Assembly: GCA_003137035.1 (NCBI GenBank)
Contig: PLEM01000094.1
Location: 10,838 to 44,524, forward strand
Direction: 5' to 3'
Source: Bryobacterales bacterium
Lineage (GTDB): Bacteria; Acidobacteriota; Terriglobia; Bryobacterales; Bryobacteraceae
Length of the DNA: 33,687 nucleotides
Part shown: positions 16,017 to 23,130 of the stretch, one piece after another
Layout of the letters: each line of letters begins with the position of its first letter
Position numbering within the stretch: position 1 is the first letter of the stretch
Made by a program: the position numbers and the translations under genes
Notes under the pieces: model-generated
Seen by the model: the letters and a program-made list of their open reading frames with translations, nothing else
Database searches by the model: none
What the model was told of the DNA's origin: nothing

Positions 16017-17822
16017 CTATTTGTGGATCGACAGCGCCTGGATGGGATCGAGACGACAGATCCGGCCGTAGATCTTCTGCTTTTCCTCCGCGCTCATGTC
16101 CATCTTGGCCATGCACCGGAACAACAGCGCCAGAGGGTGCGAAATCATGTCCGGCGCTTCCCAGTTCTCCAGGTTGCGGCTCTCGATCTCGCCCGCCAGA
16201 TCCTGCAGGATCGGATAGGCGAGCGTGGCGTGGCCCGCCCCCAGGCAGATCTGGGCCAGTTGGACCCTCCGGCGGAATCGCCCGCGCCCGGAGCCCTCCG
16301 CGGCCGCTTCATGCGCCAGGATCTCGATGGCCTCCTGCGCGCGGCCGGAACGGGCCGCCTCCAAAGCCAGATCGTAGGCGTCCGCCGTCTGCTGGGCGCC
16401 CTCCTCCTCGCTGGTCTCTTCCTCGTCCTGGCTCGGTTCCGCCGCCAGGAGATCCTCGGCCGGGGCCGCCGCCGCGGCGGCGACCTGCTCTTTGAGCCAG
16501 GCCTTGGTCTCGGCATTGGCCGTCGGCGTATCGTCCATCAGAGTGAGGTCTGGCAGTTGCTGGTAATCCGCCAACAGCGCCCGCAGCCCGGAACGAATCG
16601 CCGAGGCGGCCGCCTCGTAGCCCAGTTCCTGGCAAGCTCGCACGGCATAGCGCTGCAAATCCAACCAGCCTCGCCCGCAGGAGGTTGCCGCGGCGGTTTC
16701 GGCAATTTCGAGCACCTGGGTCCAATCGCCCTCGAGAGCCAGGCGCTTCAACTCCTGGCGGGTCTCGGTCGGCGGCGCTTCGAGCAGCGTGGGATCGATG
16801 TCGGCCCCGCCCGCTCGCAATTCACCCCAACGCAGCGCCCGCACGAGCAGATAGGGAACCGGGCTGTAGCTGTCGTTCTGCCGGAACCAGCGCGCCACCA
16901 CCGCGATGCGCTGGATCGCGTCATCCCGGTCGGCGGGCTCGGCCGCCAGGGCCTTCCTGGCCGCCGGTCTCGCGGCGGCCCCGGCGTCCTGGACGTAGCC
17001 TTCCCCGGCCGGAGCCTCTTCCTCGGCCGCATCCTGTGGCTCCGCGGGGCCGGCCTCCTGCTCAACCTTTTTCGCCAGCAGGATCTTCACCGTTTGGCGG
17101 ATCTCTTCCAGAGACTTGCGCAGGCCCGTGAAGTTGGGAGCGTAGCTGCCGAACTTCTCCTCGCAGGCCTGGTTCAACTGCTGTTCCGCCTCCAGGCAAG
17201 CGTCCAGGTGCTGCATCCACTCTTCGTAACTGGCTTTTGGCGTGGCGTTGAAGGCCTGGTCGAATTCCTCGGGGGTGAGCTTGTGCTCCTCGATTGCGGT
17301 AGCGCGCGCCTGCTGCTTGTTCTCGTTGCTTCCCGCTTCCGCCTCCGTGGGGACGGACCGCGATTCCTTGTACTTCAGCCAGTCCAGCCCGCTACGGGTC
17401 AGCGGCACCCTGCGGAGCGGCTCGTCCAGGCGGGAGCCGACCCACTCCAGGGGCGTCGCCCGAAGTTCGGAATCGCCGTCTTCCAGCTCCGGATACAGCG
17501 TTTCCCAGTAATTATCCAGCAGGCCGCCGATCAACCCCAGCCCGTCCCTGAGGCCGGCGAAGCCCTCGCGCCGAACCAGCGCTTCAGTGAGCCAGGAGGC
17601 CAGTTGCAGGTCCTTGCTCTTCTTGGCGAGCGCCTCGCCGCACAGCTTGACCACCAGGACCCAGTCGGCTTTCTTGAGCGCCGTGGTCCACTCACCCTGG
17701 TTGATCTCCTCTTCCTCGCGCCGGCCTTCCTTGATTTGGTCGAAGACGGGAGCGTAACGCAGGTTCTCCCCACTCGGATTCCCCCCGGGGATCGGGTCCA
17801 GCAAGTCGTCCCGCAAAGGCAT
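16017..17822 (-). CDS. tssA: T6SS protein TssA (ImpA N-terminal domain)
   Basis: 601 aa; LLDPIPGGNPSGENLRYAPVFDQIKEGRREEEE...ADWVLVVKLCGEALAKKSKDLQLASWLTEALVRREGFAGLRDGLGLIGGLLDNYWETLYP. Confidence 0.92.
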   Translation of the reverse strand: MPLRDDLLDPIPGGNPSGENLRYAPVFDQIKEGRREEEEINQGEWTTALKKADWVLVVKLCGEALAKKSKDLQLASWLTEALVRREGFAGLRDGLGLIGGLLDNYWETLYPELEDGDSELRATPLEWVGSRLDEPLRRVPLTRSGLDWLKYKESRSVPTEAEAGSNENKQQARATAIEEHKLTPEEFDQAFNATPKASYEEWMQHLDACLEAEQQLNQACEEKFGSYAPNFTGLRKSLEEIRQTVKILLAKKVEQEAGPAEPQDAAEEEAPAGEGYVQDAGAAARPAARKALAAEPADRDDAIQRIAVVARWFRQNDSYSPVPYLLVRALRWGELRAGGADIDPTLLEAPPTETRQELKRLALEGDWTQVLEIAETAAATSCGRGWLDLQRYAVRACQELGYEAAASAIRSGLRALLADYQQLPDLTLMDDTPTANAETKAWLKEQVAAAAAAPAEDLLAAEPSQDEEETSEEEGAQQTADAYDLALEAARSGRAQEAIEILAHEAAAEGSGRGRFRRRVQLAQICLGAGHATLAYPILQDLAGEIESRNLENWEAPDMISHPLALLFRCMAKMDMSAEEKQKIYGRICRLDPIQALSIHK

Positions 17823-17863
17823 TTCAGTATCCTACGCGCTTTCAACCGGACCAGGCAGGAGCC

Positions 17864-18598
17864 TTACTCAACGCCCTCGGCGGCAGCGGCTTGGGGTTGG
17901 GCGTTGATGCGCACGCTGCGCACTTCCAGCAGCGGGATCTCCTCTCCGTCCACCATCAGCATCTTCTGCCCGAAGGGGACCTCTTCGCCCTCCTCGGATT
18001 CTTCCCAGACCGTGGCGTGGCCCAACCGCACCTGGTCGTCGGAATGGCGCCAGGAGAGCGGCGACAGCACCGGGATGAGCACCTCACCAAGCTCCGTACC
18101 CTTGAATCCGGGACCGGTGCGCACCATGGCCGGAAGCCACAGCAGATCGCGCAGGCGGCGCGGCGCGGCAATCTCGATGGAGGCGATGTGCGCCAACGGG
18201 ATCCATAAGTAGGTCCCCGCGGCGAAGGTCTCCAGTCTGGCGCCGACCCTGGAATCGGCGTCCGAGAGCGACTCGAACGGCTGGCCGTTCAAAGTCCCGG
18301 TGAAGGGAAGCAGATCGGCGGTCGTGGACGTATACTCGCGCTTGAGGAAGGTCTCCTGGCGCGCGCGTTCAGCCGCCAGAACACCGCGGTACAGCAGCGC
18401 GCCCATCTCCGTGGAGGGCCCGCCCTCGGAGAGCACCTGGAGGTGCTTCTCGGCGCGGTCGAAATCTCCGGTAAAGCACAGCAGCTCAAAGAGAAACGTG
18501 CGGCGCTTCGCGTCGGTAGGATGATCGCGTAGTTCGGCGCTGAGCGCCTGCACGGCCTCGCTGAGCTTTCCCGCCTTAAACAGTTCTGTTGCGTTCAT
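17864..18598 (-). CDS. tagJ: T6SS accessory protein TagJ/ImpE
   Basis: MNATELFKAGKLSEAVQALSAELRDHPTDAKRRTFLFELLCFTGDFDRAEKHLQVLS; C-terminal SEEGEEVPFGQKMLMVDGEEIPLLEVRSVRI. Start taken at ATG 18598, not the track's 18682. Confidence 0.9.
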   Translation of the reverse strand: MNATELFKAGKLSEAVQALSAELRDHPTDAKRRTFLFELLCFTGDFDRAEKHLQVLSEGGPSTEMGALLYRGVLAAERARQETFLKREYTSTTADLLPFTGTLNGQPFESLSDADSRVGARLETFAAGTYLWIPLAHIASIEIAAPRRLRDLLWLPAMVRTGPGFKGTELGEVLIPVLSPLSWRHSDDQVRLGHATVWEESEEGEEVPFGQKMLMVDGEEIPLLEVRSVRINAQPQAAAAEGVE

Positions 18599-18624
18599 GG
18601 GGAAAGCCTCTTCACCCGCCTGGG

Positions 18625-18698
18625 GCTTGTAGCCTGTGACCTGTCGCCGGTGCATGGCACACTTCCAACGCACCACCGACACGCCACGAGCTACAAGC
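18625..18698 (-). repeat. 74-bp imperfect palindrome between hcp and tagJ
   Basis: 29-nt arms 18625-18653 and 18670-18698, 16-nt loop; outer GCTTGTAGC/GCTACAAGC, inner TGTCG/CGACA and GGTGC/GCACC; 23 of 29 Watson-Crick pairs by eye. GCTACAAGC recurs at 18697-18705. Confidence 0.8.
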
Positions 18699-18715
18699 TA
18701 CAAGCAGTTCTTGTT

Positions 18716-19204
18716 TTACCCGCTGATCTGCTGCTTCATGTCGTAGAAAGCCTTGATGGCGCCGCCGAGCGAACCGTCTGGTTTCTGCTCCTTGTACTCC
18801 ATCTCGACCTTCGTGAAGTTCAGCGCGATCTGATCCATCGGGATCACATCGGCGGCCCCGGTGCCGTTGGTGACGTAACTGGCGACCAGCAGGTCGGTGA
18901 AGGTCACCTTGAGGTACTCCTGCTGCTCCTTGCCGGCCTTGCGGCAGGTCAGGATCGCATTCTTGATGTGCTCGCCGGTAGCGCAAACCAGCATCAGTTT
19001 CGGGCTGGCCTTGTTCACCCGCATGATGAAATGGAAGTCCTGCATCTGCACCCTGCCGGCTCCCATGCCACCGCCGTGGGAAGCGGTACCGGTCTGGTTC
19101 GCCCCCCAGGAGAACGATTCGATCTCGATCTCGTTCTTGTGCTTACTGTCGTTACTCTCGCCCTGAATCCCATCGATCTTCAGGAAATAGTCAACTAAAG
19201 CCAT
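18716..19204 (-). CDS. hcp: T6SS tube protein Hcp/TssD
   Basis: 162 aa; DYFLKIDGIQGESNDSKHKNEIEIESFSWGANQTG...GRVQMQDFHFIMRVNKASPKLMLVCATGEHIKNAILTCRKAGKEQQEYLKVTFTDLLVASY; strong SD AGAGGAGG upstream. Confidence 0.97.
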   Translation of the reverse strand: MALVDYFLKIDGIQGESNDSKHKNEIEIESFSWGANQTGTASHGGGMGAGRVQMQDFHFIMRVNKASPKLMLVCATGEHIKNAILTCRKAGKEQQEYLKVTFTDLLVASYVTNGTGAADVIPMDQIALNFTKVEMEYKEQKPDGSLGGAIKAFYDMKQQISG

Positions 19205-19250
19205 CTGCTACGCCTCCTCTAGCGTGTTCAGGTTCATCCACATTGTTCGC

Positions 19251-19271
19251 GGCCGGAAGAAAGTTCCGGCC
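19251..19271 (-). repeat. Perfect 8-bp-stem hairpin in the tssC-hcp intergenic region
   Basis: GGCCGGAA (19251-19258), loop GAAAG, TTCCGGCC (19264-19271). Confidence 0.85.
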
Positions 19272-19300
19272 CAAATGTCAACGCGATCGGCCAGCCGGGC

Positions 19301-20791
19301 TCACTTCCTGGCGGAAGCCGGCAACTCGGCGACCAAACGCAACGAAACGGTCAACTCGTCCAACTGGAAATGCGGCCGCAGGAACGCCACCGCGCGATAG
19401 CAGCCCGGTTTCCCCGGGATTTCGGCAACCTCCACCCTGGCTTCCCGCAACGGATACTGCGCCTTGGTGGCGGGGGCGGCGTTGTCGTCCTCGGTGACGT
19501 ACTGCATGACCCACCGGTTCAGGAACCGCTCGCAATCCGAGCGGGACATGAAACTGCCGATCTTGTCGCGCATGATGGTCTTCATGTAGTGCGCGAACCG
19601 GGATACGGCCAGGATGTAAGGCAACTGAGCCGAGAGCCGGGCATTGGCGTTGGCCGCCTCCTTATCGTACATCTTGGGTTTCTGGGCGGATTGCACGCTG
19701 AAGAAGGCCGCGTAATCGGTCCCCTTGCAGTGCACCAGCGGAACCAGCCCCAGGTCGGCCAGCTCTTTCTCCCGGCGGTCGGTGATGGCGATCTCGGTGG
19801 GGCACTTCAAAGCGATGTCGCCCTCGTCGGTGCGGAAGGTGTGAGCCGGCAGGCCCTCCACCAGCCCGCCGCCCTCGACCCCGCGGATGGAAGCGCACCA
19901 TCCGTACAGGGAGAAGGACTGCGTGAGCCGCGCGCCTAGCGCGTAAGCGGCATTGCCCCACAAGTACTTGGAGTGGTCCGTTCCGTCCACGCCCTCTTCG
20001 TAATTGAAGGCGTCCACCGGGGTGGTGTCCCTGCCGTAGGGCAGCCGCATCAGCACGCGCGGCAAGCATAGCCCGACGTAGCGCGAGTCTTCGCTCTGGC
20101 GGAACGACTTCCACTTCGCGTACTCGGTGGTGTCGAAGATCTTCGCCAAATCGCGCGGCTGATCCAGGTTGGTGAAGCTCTCCATGTTCAGCAGCTCGGC
20201 CGAGGCGGCGGTCAGGAACGGAGCGTGGGCGGCCGCGGCTACCTGCGACATCTTCTCCAGCAGCTCCAGATCCTCGGGATGCTTGCCGAATTCGAAGTCG
20301 CCGATCACCGCGCCGATGGGCTCGCCACCGAACACGCCAAACTCTTCCTCGTAGATCTTCTTGAACGCGGCGCTCTGATCGAATTCCGGCGCCCGCTGCA
20401 AATCCCGAAGCAGTTCCTTCTTGGAGCAGTTCAGGACCCGGATCTTCAGCATGACGCTGGTTTCCGACTGGTCCATCATGTACTTCAGGCCACGCCAGGT
20501 CCCTTCCAGCTTCTGGAACGAGGGGTGATGCATGACCTCGTTCAACTGGATGGAAAGCAGGTGATCGATCTGCGCGATCCGGGCGTTGATCATGGCCTCG
20601 GTATCGCGGGACACCGTGATGGCGCCTTCCAGCACCTGCGAGACGAACTCCTTCACCAGGTCCTTGCCGCGCTCCCGCGTAGCGGCATCTTTGGACATCC
20701 GGCTTTCTTCAACGATCTGATCGAGCAGCCCCAGTTCCTTGACTTGCTCCTGGGCCTGCAAAGGTGCGGAGGACGATAGTGGGTCAGGCAT
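19301..20791 (-). CDS. tssC: T6SS contractile sheath large subunit TssC/VipB
   Basis: 496 aa; INARIAQIDHLLSIQLNEVMHHPSFQKLEGTWRGLKYMMDQ, GAVIGDFEFGKHPEDLELLEKMSQVAAAAHAPFLTAAS, SRFAHYMKTIMRDKIGSFMSRSDCERFLNRWVMQYV. Confidence 0.97.
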   Translation of the reverse strand: MPDPLSSSAPLQAQEQVKELGLLDQIVEESRMSKDAATRERGKDLVKEFVSQVLEGAITVSRDTEAMINARIAQIDHLLSIQLNEVMHHPSFQKLEGTWRGLKYMMDQSETSVMLKIRVLNCSKKELLRDLQRAPEFDQSAAFKKIYEEEFGVFGGEPIGAVIGDFEFGKHPEDLELLEKMSQVAAAAHAPFLTAASAELLNMESFTNLDQPRDLAKIFDTTEYAKWKSFRQSEDSRYVGLCLPRVLMRLPYGRDTTPVDAFNYEEGVDGTDHSKYLWGNAAYALGARLTQSFSLYGWCASIRGVEGGGLVEGLPAHTFRTDEGDIALKCPTEIAITDRREKELADLGLVPLVHCKGTDYAAFFSVQSAQKPKMYDKEAANANARLSAQLPYILAVSRFAHYMKTIMRDKIGSFMSRSDCERFLNRWVMQYVTEDDNAAPATKAQYPLREARVEVAEIPGKPGCYRAVAFLRPHFQLDELTVSLRLVAELPASARK

Positions 20792-21308
20792 TGGGGCCTC
20801 CCTTTCCGCCTTCGATCTCGCCCTTCAGCTTGTCCATCTTGTCGCTGTTGCGGACCACGTCCTGCAGCAGCTCGTCCAGCTTGTCGTTGGTCTGGAGCGT
20901 GCCTCGCAGGTCGGACAGCTTGGTGCGCAGCTCGAGCAGTTCCCGCAGCGGCTTCACCTGCCGGGCCACCTGCTCCGGCTCGAAGTCTTGCAGGCTCTTG
21001 AAATGCAGGTCGACCTTCAATTGCCCGGCATCGGGGTCTTCGCTCAGTTTGTTCTCCACCGAGTAGGTCAGGTGGGGTTTCATGGCCTCCAGGACACCGT
21101 CGAAGTTGTCCGGGTTCACTTCGACGAACTTGCGGTCTTTCAGCCTGGGGAGCGGTTGTTCGGGTTGTCCGGTCAGGTCGGCCAAGACGCCCATCACGAA
21201 CGGTAGTTCCTTCACTTCGATGGCGTCGCCGACCTCTACGTCGTAGGTTATGTGCACGCGCGGCGGTCTGACTCTCTCAAGTTTCTTGTGGACGCTTTCT
21301 CTTGCCAT
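20784..21308 (-). CDS. tssB: T6SS contractile sheath small subunit TssB/VipA
   Basis: 174 aa; VHKKLERVRPPRVHITYDVEVGDAIEVKELPFVMGVLADLTGQPEQPLPRLKDRKFVEVNPDNFDGVLEAMKP; overlaps tssC by 8 nt. Confidence 0.97.
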   Translation of the reverse strand: MARESVHKKLERVRPPRVHITYDVEVGDAIEVKELPFVMGVLADLTGQPEQPLPRLKDRKFVEVNPDNFDGVLEAMKPHLTYSVENKLSEDPDAGQLKVDLHFKSLQDFEPEQVARQVKPLRELLELRTKLSDLRGTLQTNDKLDELLQDVVRNSDKMDKLKGEIEGGKGGPNA

Positions 21309-21436
21309 TTTGAATCCCTTCTGGTGAAACTCGGGTCCCTCCAGCGAACCCAGGTGCTGCTACACTGTACCAAAATTCCAATTTCGTAGCCAGAGCCATT
21401 GTGCCTGAACTGGATGTATTTTTCAATTGCTAAGCG

Positions 21437-21616
21437 GGAGGGCCGTCTCTACGGGCCTCCGCACACGGCCGCGGAGCGCCGGGAGCGGCCTCCCGCGGAG
21501 TCTCCAGGACCGGGGCGCAATCCGTCCGAAAGGCTCCGCGGCTTGGGCCGCACCCGGGCAGGTCGCGGCGCGGTTGGAGCCGTATCCGAGCCGCGACCGC
21601 GAGGGAGCGGACCAAC
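21437..21616. repeat. Cluster of GC-rich inverted repeats in the tssB/tssK divergent intergenic region
   Basis: Hairpin 21437-21460 (GGAGGGCCGT-CTCT-ACGGGCCTCC); CTCCGC/GCGGAG 21457-21462/21471-21476; GGGAG/CTCCC 21481-21494; CCGCGGAG/CTCCGCGG 21493-21500/21534-21541; GTTGG..CCGC..GCGG..CCAAC 21573-21616. Confidence 0.7.
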
Positions 21617-21658
21617 TTGCGGACCGGGGCGTTCAGGGCTGCCGGAGCGACAAGAGGC

Positions 21659-21687
21659 TTTACCTGCCCGTCTATTCCTGCTACTTT
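21659..21687 (+). promoter_or_regulatory. Candidate extended -10 promoter for tssK
   Basis: TTTACC (21659-21664), 17-nt spacer, TGC-TACTTT (-10 at 21682-21687), 8 nt before the ATG at 21696. Confidence 0.35.
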
Positions 21688-21695
21688 GAATTGCT

Positions 21696-23045
21696 ATGAA
21701 GCGATTGCAGCCGGTGATCTGGTCGAAGGGGACCTTCCTCACCCCCCAGCACATGCAGATACAGGACCGCTTCATCGAGAGCATGCTGGAATTCAGCCTG
21801 AGCTCGTTGAACTACCGGCCTTGGGGCTTCAGCCGATTGAATCTCAACCAGGAAGCGCTGGCCGGCGGATCGGTGGCGATCTCGAGCGCCTCCGGCCTAT
21901 TCCCCGACGGGATGCCGTTCGACATGCCGGAGGCCGACGCGCCCCCTCCACCCAAGCTGCTGGCCCAGTACTTCGAGGCCGATCAGAATACACTGGACAT
22001 CTACCTTGCCGTCCCGCACTACCGGGAGCGCGGCTTGAACGTCTCGGTGGCCCGGCAGAACGCCGACACCCGGTACCTGGCCGAGGTGGCCTTGGTCCGG
22101 GACGAGAACTCGGGCCTTTCCGAGAAGCCCATACAGATTGCCCAGAAGAACTTCCGGCTGCTGGTGGAAGGCGAGAGCCGGCAGGGCGTCACAGCCCTGC
22201 GCATCGCCCGGGTGAACCGCACGCCGGCGGGAAACCTGCATCTGGACCAGCGTTTCGTGCCCCCCTTGCTGGACATCTCGGCGAGCGACTACCTGGTGTC
22301 GATCTGCCGGCGGCTGGTGGAGATCCTCTCGGCCAAGAGCAGCCTTCTCGCCGGCTTGCGGCGGCAGAAGAACCAGAGCTTGGCCGACTTCACGGCCTCC
22401 GATATCGCCAACTTCTGGCTGCTGTACACGGTCAACACGCACTTCCCGCTGTTCCGCCATATCTTCGAGACCTGCAAGGGGCATCCCGAGCAGCTTTTCG
22501 CGGTGATGCTGTCGATCGCGGGCGCGTTGACCACGTTCTCGCTGAAGGTGCACCCGCGCGACCTGCCGACCTACGATCACGAAGACCTCCAGACCTGCTT
22601 CACCGACCTGGACGAGAAGCTGCGCTTCCTGCTGGAGACGGTGGTGCCGAGCAACTTCGTTTCCCTGCCCCTCAAGCTGGTGCAGACCTATATCTACGCC
22701 ACCGCCATCTCCGACGACAAGTACCTCCGGAACACGCGGATGTACCTGGCCATCAACGCCGAGATGAACGAGGGCGACCTGATCGGCAAGACCCCCACGC
22801 TCATCAAGGTCTGCTCGGCGACCCACATTGAGCACCTGGTGCGCCAGGCGCTTCCCGGAATGCCCTTGACGCACGTGCCGCGGCCGCCCAGCTCCATCCC
22901 GATCAAGCTCAACTATCAGTACTTCAGCCTGAATCAGTCCGGCGTGGCCTGGGATGCGGTGGTGCGCGCCCGGAACCTGGCGGCATACGTCCCAGGGGAC
23001 TTCCCCAATCCCGAGATGGAGTTGGTGATCCTGCTGCCGCAGTAA
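21696..23045 (+). CDS. tssK: T6SS baseplate protein TssK
   Basis: 449 aa; MKRLQPVIWSKGTFLTPQHMQIQDRFIESMLEFSL typical TssK N-terminus; SAKSSLLAGLRRQKNQ; C-terminal LPGMPLTHVPRPPSSIPIKLNYQYFSLNQSG. Confidence 0.96.
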   Translation: MKRLQPVIWSKGTFLTPQHMQIQDRFIESMLEFSLSSLNYRPWGFSRLNLNQEALAGGSVAISSASGLFPDGMPFDMPEADAPPPPKLLAQYFEADQNTLDIYLAVPHYRERGLNVSVARQNADTRYLAEVALVRDENSGLSEKPIQIAQKNFRLLVEGESRQGVTALRIARVNRTPAGNLHLDQRFVPPLLDISASDYLVSICRRLVEILSAKSSLLAGLRRQKNQSLADFTASDIANFWLLYTVNTHFPLFRHIFETCKGHPEQLFAVMLSIAGALTTFSLKVHPRDLPTYDHEDLQTCFTDLDEKLRFLLETVVPSNFVSLPLKLVQTYIYATAISDDKYLRNTRMYLAINAEMNEGDLIGKTPTLIKVCSATHIEHLVRQALPGMPLTHVPRPPSSIPIKLNYQYFSLNQSGVAWDAVVRARNLAAYVPGDFPNPEMELVILLPQ

Positions 23046-23079
23046 GCGGACCGGCTGGCGTCTCAGCTGTACTACTCTC

Positions 23080-23114
23080 CGCCGGGCTCAAGCCCGGCGC
23101 GGCCTGAAGGCCGC
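23080..23114. terminator. Tandem GC hairpins between convergent tssK and copper ATPase genes
   Basis: CGCCGGGCT-CA-AGCCCGGCG (23080-23099) and GCGGCCT-GA-AGGCCGC (23099-23114); both perfect stems. No clear U-tract, so terminator function is inferred from position. Confidence 0.5.
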
Positions 23115-23130
23115 CCTCCTGGGCCGCGGC

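Noticed and set aside
15231-18212. 993-aa + strand ORF antisense to tssF/tssE/tssA/tagJ
   Set aside because: Antisense to confidently identified T6SS genes; Arg/Gln/His-rich low-complexity translation typical of a high-GC shadow frame.
21377-21392. Possible sigma54 promoter for tssB (minus strand TGGCTACGAAATTGGA)
   Set aside because: Has the -24 GG at correct spacing, but the essential -12 GC dinucleotide is GG and the -24 element is poorly matched.
21399-21699. Small ORFs (90-111 aa) in the tssB-tssK gap
   Set aside because: Arise in several frames from the GC-rich inverted-repeat block; Arg/Gly/Pro-rich with no coding signal.
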